64,000 bases of DNA from Micromonospora humi (lineage in GTDB: Bacteria > Actinomycetota > Actinomycetes > Mycobacteriales > Micromonosporaceae), in NCBI RefSeq assembly GCF_900090105.1, contig NZ_FMDM01000003.1, forward strand, positions 310,001 through 374,000, read 5' to 3'. The notes below the pieces were generated by a model. The model was not told where the DNA came from and ran no database searches. It was given only the letters and a program-made list of their open reading frames with translations. The position numbers and the translations under genes are program-made. This document shows, one piece after another, positions 28,838 through 36,440 of this stretch. Within the stretch, counting starts at the first letter, position 1. Each line of letters starts with the position of its first letter.

Positions 28838-31800
28838 ATGAGCTTCCACAACCCGAAGATGCCCTGGTCGAAGCTGGAACAGGTGCTCTCCAGCCGGGCG
28901 AAGGGCGAGGGAGCCAGGGGTGCGGGAGCCAGGGGTGCGGGAGCCAGGGGCGGGCGCCACCTGCACGTGGTGGACCCGCTCGCGGTCGACGCCGACGGCG
29001 GCGACTCCCCGGCCTGGAGCCGCAAGCGCCAGGAATATCGACCGCCCGAGCTGGACCGCCCGGACGGCACGGTGCCCTACGCGGAGCTGCACGCGCACTC
29101 CAACTTCAGTTTCCTCGACGGGGCCAGCCACCCCGAGGAGATGGCCGAGGAGGCCGCCCGGCTGGGGCTCACCGCGCTCGCCGTCACCGACCACGACGGC
29201 TTCTACGGCGTGGTGCGCTTCGCCGAGGCGGCCCGCGCGCTGCGGCTGCCGACGATCTTCGGAGCGGAACTCTCCCTCGGGCTGCCCGGCCCGCAGAACG
29301 GCGAGCCCGATCCGCTCGGCCGGCACCTGCTGGTGCTCGCCCACGGGCACGAGGGGTACGCGCGCCTCGCCGCCACCATCTCCCGGGCCCAGCTGCGCGG
29401 CGGGGAGAAGGGCCGCCCGGTCTACGGCGAGCTGGAGCAGATCGCCGCCGAGCTGCGCGACCACGTGCTGGTGCTCACCGGCTGCCGCAAGGGGCACGTG
29501 CCCGCCGCGCTGCTCACCGAGGGGGTCGACGCGGCGGCCCGGGAGCTGGACCGGCTCACCGCGTTGTTCGGCGCGGAGACGGTGGCGGTGGAGCTGACCG
29601 ACCACGGGCATCCGGTCGACGCCGACCGCAACGACGCGCTCGCCGAGCTGGCCGGCGCGGCCGGGCTGCCCACGGTGGCCACGAACAACGTGCACTACGC
29701 CACCCCCGGGCGGCGGCGGCTGGCCACCACGGTGGCCGCGGTCCGGGCCCGGCGCAGCCTCGACGAGATCGACGGCTGGCTGCCCGCCGCGGCCACCGCC
29801 CACCTGCGCAGCGGCGCGGAGATGGCGGCACGGTTCGCCGCGTACCCGGGTGCGGTGGCGCGGGCCGCCGAGTTCGGCGCGGAACTCGCGTTCGACCTGC
29901 ACCTGGTCGCGCCGCAGTTGCCGGCGTACCCGGTGCCGGCCGGGCACACCGAGATGAGCTGGCTGCGCCGGCTGACCATGGACGGCGCCCGGGAGCGCTA
30001 CGGCCCGCCGCAGGCGCACCCGGAGGCGTACGCGCAGTTGGAGCACGAGCTGCGGATGATCGACGAGCTGGGTTTCCCGGGCTACTTCCTGGTGGTCTAC
30101 GACATCGTCACGTTCTGCCGCGAGCAGGACATCTACTGCCAGGGCCGGGGGTCGGCGGCCAACTCGGCGGTCTGCTACGCGCTGCGCATCACCAACGTGG
30201 ACGCGGTCCGGCACCGGCTGCTGTTCGAACGCTTCCTCGCCCCGGAGCGGGACGGTCCGCCCGACATCGACGTGGACATCGAGTCCGACCGCCGGGAGGA
30301 GGTGATCCAGCACGTCTACGCCCGCTACGGCCGGGAGCACACCGCCCAGGTCGCCAACGTCATCTCGTACCGGCCGCGGTCGGCGGTGCGGGACGTGGCC
30401 AAGGCGTTCGGGTTCTCGCCCGGCCAGCAGGACGCCTGGAGCAAGCAGATCGACAGGTGGGGTTCGGTCGCCGCGGTCGACGTGGCGGACATCCCGGAGC
30501 AGGTGGTCGCGTACGCGAACGAGCTGCAGACGTTCCCCCGGCACCTGGGCATCCACTCCGGTGGCATGGTGATCTGCGACCGGCCGGTGATCGAGGTCTG
30601 CCCGGTGGAGTGGGGCCGGATGCCCGGCCGCAGCGTGCTCCAGTGGGACAAGGACGACTGCGCCGCCGTCGGCCTGGTCAAGTTCGACCTGCTCGGCCTG
30701 GGCATGCTGTCGGCGCTGCACTACGGCTACGACCTGATCGGGTCCAGCCTCGACCTGGGCGAGATGACGCTGGACGACCCCGAGGTCTACGACATGCTCT
30801 GCCGGGCCGACTCGGTCGGGGTGTTCCAGGTGGAGAGCCGGGCCCAGATGGCCACCCTGCCCCGGCTCAAGCCCCGCGAGTTCTACGACCTGGTGGTGGA
30901 GGTGGCGCTGATCCGGCCCGGCCCGATCCAGGGCGGCTCGGTGCATCCCTTCATCCGGCGCAAGAACGGCCAGGAGCCGGTGACGTACGCGCACCCGCTG
31001 ATGCGCAACGCGCTGGAGAAGACGCTCGGCGTGCCGCTGTTCCAGGAGCAGCTCATGCAGCTCGCCATCGACCTGGCCGGGTTCGACGCGGCCGGGGCGG
31101 ACCAGCTGCGCCGGGCCATGGGGGCGAAACGTTCGGTGGAGCGGATGGCGCAGATCGCCGACCGGCTCTACGCCGGGATGGCCGAGCGGGGCATCACCGG
31201 CGAGCTGGCCGACGACGTCTACCGCAAGCTGACCGCGTTCGCCAGCTACGGCTTCCCGGAGAGCCACGCGATGAGCTTCGCCTACCTGGTCTACGCCAGC
31301 TCGTGGCTCAAGCGCTACCACCCGGGCCCGTTCCTGGCCGCGCTGCTCAACGCCCAGCCGATGGGTTTCTACTCGCCGCAGACGCTCGCCGACGACGCCC
31401 GCCGGCACGGGGTGGAGGTGCGCCGGCCGGACATCAACGCCAGCGGCGCCCAGGCGGTGCTGGAGTCCGGTCCGGAGACCCGGTGGGGCAGCGTGCCGGG
31501 CGAGCCGCCGCACGCCTGGGGGCTGGGCGGCCCGGCGGTCCGGCTCGGGCTGGGCAGCGTCCGTACCCTCGGCGACGGCGTGGCCGAGCGGATCGAGGCG
31601 GAGCGGGCCGCGCACGGGCCGTACCGGGACATGCCGGACCTGGCCCGCCGCGTCGGTCTCACCGCGGCGCAGCTGGAGGCGCTGGCCACCGCGGACGCCT
31701 TCGCCGGTTTCGGGCTGACCCGGCGGCAGGCCCTCTGGGCCGCCGGCGCGGCGGCCCAGGACCGGCCCGGCCGGCTGCCCGGCACGGTGACCGGCGTGGA

Positions 31801-32233
31801 GCCGCCCACCCTGCCCGGCATGGCGGCGGTGGACCGGTTGGTCGCCGACGTCTGGGCCACCGGCCTGTCCCCGGAGAGCCACCCGGCCCGGTTTCTCCGG
31901 GACCGGCTCGACGCGCTGGGCGCGGTGCCGATCGCCCGGCTCGGCCAGGTGCCTCCCGGGCAGCGGATCCGGGTCGGCGGGATCGTCACCCACCGGCAGC
32001 GGCCGGCGACCGCCGGCGGGGTCACGTTCCTCAACCTGGAGGACGAGACCGGCATGCTCAACGTCACGTGTTCGCCGGGGCTCTGGCAGCGCTACCGTCG
32101 AATCGCCCGCACCAGCGGAGCACTGGTGGTGCGGGGTCGGTTGCAGCGGCACGAGGGCGTCACGAACCTCACCGCGGACCGGCTGGACGCGATCGAGCCG
32201 CCCGTCACGCCGGCGTCCCGGGATTTCCGTTGA
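28838..32233 (+). CDS. dnaE2: error-prone DNA polymerase DnaE2
   Basis: A 1131-residue C-family polymerase used for translesion synthesis after DNA damage. It has a PHP domain (YAELHAHSNFSFLDGAS, AVTDHDGFYGVV), the polymerase catalytic region (QGRGSAANSAVCYAL, PDIDVDIESDRR, QWDKDDC) and a C-terminal OB fold (IRVGGIVTHRQRP). The ATG at 28838 has GGGGGAG six bases before it. A 15-bp tandem repeat encodes a Gly-Ala-Arg stretch at residues 24-39, ahead of the PHP domain. It is separated from imuB by an inverted-repeat element, so co-transcription is uncertain. Confidence 0.94.
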   Translation: MSFHNPKMPWSKLEQVLSSRAKGEGARGAGARGAGARGGRHLHVVDPLAVDADGGDSPAWSRKRQEYRPPELDRPDGTVPYAELHAHSNFSFLDGASHPEEMAEEAARLGLTALAVTDHDGFYGVVRFAEAARALRLPTIFGAELSLGLPGPQNGEPDPLGRHLLVLAHGHEGYARLAATISRAQLRGGEKGRPVYGELEQIAAELRDHVLVLTGCRKGHVPAALLTEGVDAAARELDRLTALFGAETVAVELTDHGHPVDADRNDALAELAGAAGLPTVATNNVHYATPGRRRLATTVAAVRARRSLDEIDGWLPAAATAHLRSGAEMAARFAAYPGAVARAAEFGAELAFDLHLVAPQLPAYPVPAGHTEMSWLRRLTMDGARERYGPPQAHPEAYAQLEHELRMIDELGFPGYFLVVYDIVTFCREQDIYCQGRGSAANSAVCYALRITNVDAVRHRLLFERFLAPERDGPPDIDVDIESDRREEVIQHVYARYGREHTAQVANVISYRPRSAVRDVAKAFGFSPGQQDAWSKQIDRWGSVAAVDVADIPEQVVAYANELQTFPRHLGIHSGGMVICDRPVIEVCPVEWGRMPGRSVLQWDKDDCAAVGLVKFDLLGLGMLSALHYGYDLIGSSLDLGEMTLDDPEVYDMLCRADSVGVFQVESRAQMATLPRLKPREFYDLVVEVALIRPGPIQGGSVHPFIRRKNGQEPVTYAHPLMRNALEKTLGVPLFQEQLMQLAIDLAGFDAAGADQLRRAMGAKRSVERMAQIADRLYAGMAERGITGELADDVYRKLTAFASYGFPESHAMSFAYLVYASSWLKRYHPGPFLAALLNAQPMGFYSPQTLADDARRHGVEVRRPDINASGAQAVLESGPETRWGSVPGEPPHAWGLGGPAVRLGLGSVRTLGDGVAERIEAERAAHGPYRDMPDLARRVGLTAAQLEALATADAFAGFGLTRRQALWAAGAAAQDRPGRLPGTVTGVEPPTLPGMAAVDRLVADVWATGLSPESHPARFLRDRLDALGAVPIARLGQVPPGQRIRVGGIVTHRQRPATAGGVTFLNLEDETGMLNVTCSPGLWQRYRRIARTSGALVVRGRLQRHEGVTNLTADRLDAIEPPVTPASRDFR
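28909..28951 (+). repeat. 15-bp in-frame tandem repeat in dnaE2
   Basis: GGGAGCCAGGGGTGC occurs twice in full and a third time in part. It encodes repeated Gly-Ala-Arg-Gly-Ala in the polymerase N-terminus. Confidence 0.8.
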
Positions 32234-32289
32234 TGGCAGTGATCCACATTACGGTTTCCGGAAGCCGGACACGGGAGACTCCCGGACGC

Positions 32290-32311
32290 GGGTGGGCAGA
32301 GTCGCCCACCC
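32290..32311 (+). terminator. hairpin after dnaE2
   Basis: GGGTGGGC and GCCCACCC form a perfect 8-bp stem with a 6-nt loop, 56 bases after the dnaE2 stop. Confidence 0.5.
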
Positions 32312-32329
32312 CGGTATGGGGGATGAACG

Positions 32330-32509
32330 ATGACCTTTCACAGCACGTACCCCGGTGGCGTGGCCAACGCCCGACGGACCCGGCTCGGCGCCGGGTGGGC
32401 GCCCACCCACGAGATCGAGCCGCGGGAGCACCAGGTGACCGACGGCCCGGTGGCCAACGCCCAGCGGTCCCGCGCGGAGGAGGACCCGGCGGGCGGCGGC
32501 GAGTCCTGA
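32330..32509 (+). CDS. small hypothetical protein with duplicated motif
   Basis: A 59-residue reading frame between dnaE2 and the methyltransferase gene. It starts at an ATG with GGGGGA upstream and ends in TGA at 32507-32509. The sequence is hydrophilic and contains the motif VANARRTR and, near the C-terminus, VANAQRSR, an internal duplication. I do not recognise a family. The ribosome site, the lack of a competing gene and the internal repeat favour a real gene; the short length does not. Confidence 0.45.
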   Translation: MTFHSTYPGGVANARRTRLGAGWAPTHEIEPREHQVTDGPVANAQRSRAEEDPAGGGES

Positions 32510-32516
32510 CCCTGGC

Positions 32517-32522
32517 TAGGCT
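32517..32522 (+). promoter_or_regulatory. leaderless -10 element of the methyltransferase gene
   Basis: TAGGCT ends seven bases before the GTG at 32530. Confidence 0.5.
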
Positions 32523-32529
32523 CGGCGGC

Positions 32530-33261
32530 GTGGAGCAGACCCGAACCCTCACCCCCCGCACCGCCGTGATCTGGGCGGTGCTCCGGGCCGAGCTGGACCG
32601 GCGGGCCGGCGAGCGGCTCTCCGTGCTCGACGTCGGCGGCGGGACCGGCGGCTTCGCCGTCCCGCTCGCCGAGGCCGGCCACCGGGTCACCGTGGTCGAC
32701 GCCAGTCCCGACGCGCTCGCCGCGCTGACCCGCCGGGCCGCCGAGGCCGGGGTCGCCGATCGGGTACGCGCGACGCAGGGCGACGCCGACGCGCTCACCG
32801 GGCTGGTCGAGCCGGCCTCCGTGGACCTGGTGCTCTGCCACTCCGTCCTGGAGGTGGTCGACGCGCCGGAGCCGGTGATCACGGCGCTGGCCGGCGCGCT
32901 GCGTCCCGGCGGGGCGGCGAGCGTGCTGGTGGCCGCGCGGGCCGCCGCCGTGCTGGGCCGGGCGATCAACGGCCAGCTGGACGCCGCCGCCGCGCTCGCC
33001 ACCGACCCGCACGGCACCGCGGGCGGCCGGGACACCCTGCGCCGCCGCTACGACGCCGAGGGCGCGACCGCGCTGCTCACCGCCGCCGGGCTCGCCGTCG
33101 AGGAGATCCACGGCGTACGCGTGCTCGCCGACCTGCTTCCGGCCGCCGTGGCGGACGGCCAGCCCGCCGCGTTGCTCGAGTTGGAGCGCGCCCTGGCGGC
33201 GAAGCCGCCGTACCGTGACCTCGCCGCCCAGCTGCACCTGTTCGCCCGCCGCCCGGCATGA
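32530..33261 (+). CDS. class I SAM-dependent methyltransferase
   Basis: A 243-residue enzyme with the Rossmann-like SAM fold: motif I VLDVGGGTGGFAVPL, acidic motif TVVDASPDALA, and VDLVLCHSVLEVVDAPEPV, which resembles CmoM/SmtA-type tRNA-modifying or small-molecule methyltransferases. The substrate is unknown. The start GTG 32530 follows TAGGCT by seven bases. Its stop overlaps the next start as ATGA, so it is coupled to the phosphodiesterase-like gene. Confidence 0.83.
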   Translation: MEQTRTLTPRTAVIWAVLRAELDRRAGERLSVLDVGGGTGGFAVPLAEAGHRVTVVDASPDALAALTRRAAEAGVADRVRATQGDADALTGLVEPASVDLVLCHSVLEVVDAPEPVITALAGALRPGGAASVLVAARAAAVLGRAINGQLDAAAALATDPHGTAGGRDTLRRRYDAEGATALLTAAGLAVEEIHGVRVLADLLPAAVADGQPAALLELERALAAKPPYRDLAAQLHLFARRPA

Positions 33262-34421
33262 CCGGCCCGGGCCCGGGGCCGCTGGCGCGGGTCGCGCCCC
33301 GCTACGGCGGGGGCAGCCTGGTCGACGTGCTGCCCAGCGCGCTGTCGCTGTTCGGTGTCCCCGGCGCGGTCGACAGCCTCGGCCTGGCGCACCGGCTGAC
33401 CGGGGTACGCCGGCTCGCCGTGCTGCTCGTCGACGGGCTCGGGTGGTACCAGATCCCCACCGCCGCCCGGTACGCGCCGACGCTGGCCGGGCTGGCCGCC
33501 ACCACCGGCTTCCCGCTCACCGCGGGCTTCCCCTCCACCACCCCGACCAGCCTGGTCGGCCTCGGCACCGGCGTCGCGTCCGGCGCGCACGGCGTGCTCG
33601 GCTTCACGGTCCGGGTGCCCGGCACCGACCGGGTCCTCACCCACGTCGACTGGGCCGGCGACCCCGACCCGTCCCGCTGGCAGCCGGTCCCCACCTGGTA
33701 CGAGCGGGCCCGTGCCGCCGGGGTGGCGGTGACCGTGGTCAGCCGACCCGAGTTCGCCGGCAGCGGCCTCACCGTGGCCGCCAACCGCGGGGGCGACTAC
33801 CGCGGCGCGACCGGGGTCGACGCGCTCGCCGCGCGGATGCTGGCCGCGCTGGCCGCCGGCACCGGGCCGACCCTGGTTTCCGGCTACCACCCCGACCTGG
33901 ACCGGCACGGGCACCTCAGCGGCGTCGACTCCGCCCCGTGGCGGTCGGCCGCCGCGGCGGTGGACACGTTGCTGGCCCGGCTGGTCGACGGCCTGCCGCC
34001 GGACGCCGCGCTGCTGGTCACCGCCGACCACGGCCAGCTCGACATCCCCGCCGGGCACCGGATCGACCTGGACGCCGATCCCCGGCTGCGGGCCGGGGTG
34101 CGGGTGCTGGCCGGTGAGCCCCGGGTCCGCTACCTGCACGTCGAGCCGGGCGCGGAGGCCGACGTGGTGGCCGCCTGGACGGCGGTGCTGGACGGCGCGG
34201 CCGACGTGCTGACCCGGGCGGAGGCGGTGGCGACCGGCTGGTTCGGGCCGGTGCCGGAGGCGCACCTGGCCCGGATCGGCGACGTGGTGGTGGTCTGCCG
34301 CGACACGTACGCGGTGGTCGCCACCCGGTCCGAGCCGCCGATGGTGTCGCGGTTGGTGGCGTACCACGGCGCGGACACCGCCGCCGAGATGACCGTGCCG
34401 CTGCTGGTGGTCCGGGGCTGA
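33258..34421 (+). CDS. alkaline phosphatase-superfamily (nucleotide pyrophosphatase/phosphodiesterase-like) protein
   Basis: A 387-residue enzyme of the type I phosphodiesterase/nucleotide pyrophosphatase family. Metal-site motifs are LLVDGLGWYQIP, the nucleophile region FPSTTPTSLVGLGTG, GYHPDLDRHGH and LLVTADHGQLD. No signal peptide is visible, so it is probably cytoplasmic. The substrate is unknown. It is translationally coupled to the methyltransferase through ATGA; the two may act on one metabolite or repair pathway, but that is speculation. Confidence 0.83.
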   Translation: MTGPGPGPLARVAPRYGGGSLVDVLPSALSLFGVPGAVDSLGLAHRLTGVRRLAVLLVDGLGWYQIPTAARYAPTLAGLAATTGFPLTAGFPSTTPTSLVGLGTGVASGAHGVLGFTVRVPGTDRVLTHVDWAGDPDPSRWQPVPTWYERARAAGVAVTVVSRPEFAGSGLTVAANRGGDYRGATGVDALAARMLAALAAGTGPTLVSGYHPDLDRHGHLSGVDSAPWRSAAAAVDTLLARLVDGLPPDAALLVTADHGQLDIPAGHRIDLDADPRLRAGVRVLAGEPRVRYLHVEPGAEADVVAAWTAVLDGAADVLTRAEAVATGWFGPVPEAHLARIGDVVVVCRDTYAVVATRSEPPMVSRLVAYHGADTAAEMTVPLLVVRG

Positions 34422-34447
34422 CCGGCGCGGGTGTCGGACCGGCGGGC

Positions 34448-34453
34448 TAGCCT
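34448..34453 (+). promoter_or_regulatory. leaderless -10 element of dinB
   Basis: TAGCCT ends seven bases before the ATG at 34461. No LexA box is visible beside it. Confidence 0.5.
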
Positions 34454-34460
34454 GCGGGTC

Positions 34461-35720
34461 ATGGGCCGCAGCCAGTCGTTGCCCCGGGGCGGTGATCCGC
34501 GCTTCGGGCCGGACGCCGACGACACCGGCTCTTCGATCCTGCACGTCGACATGGACGCGTTCTTCGCCTCGGTGGAGGTGCGCCGTCGCCCCGAACTGCG
34601 CGGCCGGCCGGTGGTGGTGGGCGGCGTCGGCCCGCGCGGGGTGGTCAGCTCGGCCAGCTACGAGGCCCGCCGGTTCGGGGTGCGCAGCGCGATGCCCACC
34701 GCCCGGGCCCGCGCGCTCTGCCCGGGCGCGGTCTACCTGCCGCCCGACTTCGGCGCCTACTCGGAGGCGTCCCGGGCGGTCATGCAGATCTTCCGCGACG
34801 TCACCCCGCTGGTCGAGCCGCTCTCGTTGGACGAGGCGTTCCTCGACGTGGCCGGTGCCCGGCGGTTGTTCGGCCGGCCGGCGGCCATCGCCGCGCTGAT
34901 CCGTCGACGGGTGGCCGAGGAGCAGCGGTTGACCTGCTCGGTCGGGGTGGCGTCGAGCAAGTTCGTGGCCAAGCTCGGCTCGACCCGGGCCAAGCCGGAC
35001 GGGATGCTCGTGGTGCCCGCCGACCGGGTGCTCGACTTCCTGCACCCGCTGCCGGTGTCGGCGTTGTGGGGGGTGGGGGAGCGGTCGGCGGAGGCGCTGC
35101 GCCGCCTCGGCCTGCGCACCGTGCGTGACCTGGCCGAGGCGCCACCCGGCCTGCTGCGTCGGGCGGTGGGCGAGGCCTCCGCCGCGCACCTGCACGAGTT
35201 GGCCTGGGGGCGGGACCCGCGCGGCGTGTCCCCGGAGCACGTGGAGAAGTCGATCGGCGCGGAGACCACGTTCGAGACCGACGTGACCGACCCGGGCGAG
35301 ATCCGGCGGGCCCTGCTCGCCCTCGCCGACAAGGCCGGGGCCCGGCTGCGGGCGGCCGGGCAGGTGGGTCGCACGGTGTCGCTGAAGGTCCGGTTCGCCG
35401 ACTTCCGCACGGTGAGTCGCGCCCGCACCCTCGCCGTGCCGACCGACACCGCCCGGGAGATGTTCGACACGGCCTGGGCGCTCTGGGGGGTTCTCGCCCC
35501 GGGCGAGCCGGTCCGGCTGGTCGGCGTCCGGATGGAGGGGCTCGCCCCGGCGGAGGAGACGCCGCGGCAGCTCACCCTGGGTGAGCCGGAGCGGGGCTGG
35601 CGGGAGGCGGAGGCGGCGGCGGACGCGGCGGCTGCCCGATTCGGGCGGTCCGTCATAGGTCCGGCCAGTCTTCTCGGCCGGCGTGATCCGCGCCCAGTCG
35701 AAAAACCGACCCGGCCGTAG
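34461..35720 (+). CDS. dinB: DNA polymerase IV (DinB)
   Basis: A 419-residue Y-family translesion polymerase with intact catalytic acids: HVDMDAFFASVE and PLSLDEAFLDVAG. Other family motifs are SYEARRFGVRSAMP and TCSVGVASSKFVAKLGS. The C-terminus has a clamp-binding-like QLTLG. It contrasts with the inactive ImuB 7 kb upstream, so the window encodes both an active and a degenerate Y-family protein plus DnaE2. Leaderless start; no SOS box is seen, so expression may be constitutive. Confidence 0.94.
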   Translation: MGRSQSLPRGGDPRFGPDADDTGSSILHVDMDAFFASVEVRRRPELRGRPVVVGGVGPRGVVSSASYEARRFGVRSAMPTARARALCPGAVYLPPDFGAYSEASRAVMQIFRDVTPLVEPLSLDEAFLDVAGARRLFGRPAAIAALIRRRVAEEQRLTCSVGVASSKFVAKLGSTRAKPDGMLVVPADRVLDFLHPLPVSALWGVGERSAEALRRLGLRTVRDLAEAPPGLLRRAVGEASAAHLHELAWGRDPRGVSPEHVEKSIGAETTFETDVTDPGEIRRALLALADKAGARLRAAGQVGRTVSLKVRFADFRTVSRARTLAVPTDTAREMFDTAWALWGVLAPGEPVRLVGVRMEGLAPAEETPRQLTLGEPERGWREAEAAADAAAARFGRSVIGPASLLGRRDPRPVEKPTRP

Positions 35721-35835
35721 GTCGTCCCGCTTTCCGACGCGCGAGCACCCTCGTAGACTTGCGGGTAAGCAGCCGGTTGGCTGCCACGGTCTGTCGGCCC
35801 GACCGGGCCGACCAACGTGACCGGGGAGGAGTGCC

Positions 35836-36237
35836 GTGCCGCTCTCGGAGCACGAGCAGCGGCTGTTCGAGCAGATCGAGCAGTCGCTTGCCGAGGATCC
35901 CAAGTTCGCCTCGGCCGTGCGCGCCAGCGACCCGCGTTTCCACGCGCGGCGTCGCGTGCTCGTCGCTGCCGGCGTGGTCGTCGTTGGTCTGGCCCTGTTG
36001 ATCTACGGTGCCGTGATCAAGATTCCCGCGGTGGCCGTGGCGGGCTTCGTCGTCATGCTGGCCTCGTTGGGCTACGCGGTGCAGTCGCACCGCCGATCCC
36101 AGTCGCCCGACCTGCACGTGGTCGGCGGCACCACAACGAGCCGGCGTCGTCCCCGTGGCCGCAGCGGCGGTCGCCGGGGCTCCTTCCTCGACCGGATGGA
36201 GGACCGCTGGCGGCAGCGCCCGGAGGGCCACCGCTGA
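35836..36237 (+). CDS. DUF3040 membrane protein
   Basis: A 133-residue small membrane protein of the DUF3040 family. It starts with the family sequence PLSEHEQRLFEQIEQSL, then has two transmembrane helices (VLVAAGVVVVGLALLIYG and VAVAGFVVMLASLGYAV) and a basic tail. The GTG at 35836 follows GGGGAGGA. M. tuberculosis has such a gene near mraZ (Rv2169c, as I recall), which fits the shared gene order of this window. Function unknown, with a suspected link to the envelope. Confidence 0.85.
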   Translation: MPLSEHEQRLFEQIEQSLAEDPKFASAVRASDPRFHARRRVLVAAGVVVVGLALLIYGAVIKIPAVAVAGFVVMLASLGYAVQSHRRSQSPDLHVVGGTTTSRRRPRGRSGGRRGSFLDRMEDRWRQRPEGHR

Positions 36238-36274
36238 CCACGCGCCGCCCCTGACCGGGCGGGTGCGCCAGGCC

Positions 36275-36304
36275 CGCGCTCGCCGACACCCGCCGGCGAG
36301 CGCG
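36275..36304. terminator. hairpin terminator between convergent genes
   Basis: A perfect 11-bp stem (36275-36285 with 36294-36304) and an 8-nt loop follow the DUF3040 gene. Confidence 0.55.
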
Positions 36305-36347
36305 CCAGATCCGTCGCGCCGCCCGACCGGTCGACCCCCACCCGCGT

Positions 36348-36401
36348 GATCAAGGGGTTCGCGTCACGGATTCGTTCCGCGCCGACGCGAACTCCTTGAT
36401 C
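36348..36401. repeat. dispersed inverted repeat, family A-like, copy 3
   Basis: Arms 36348-36365 and 36384-36401 (GATCAAGGGGTTCGCGTC) pair with one mismatch around an 18-nt loop. The arm design and loop length match copy 1 at 12517, but the arm sequence is diverged after GATCA. Confidence 0.6.
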
Positions 36402-36440
36402 GACGGGGGACCGGCGTGGGTGCCGGCCGGCGGCGGAGGG

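Noticed and set aside
28766-32152. Open frame of more than 1100 codons opposite dnaE2
   Set aside because: A shadow of dnaE2 caused by very high G+C at third positions; no recognisable motif.
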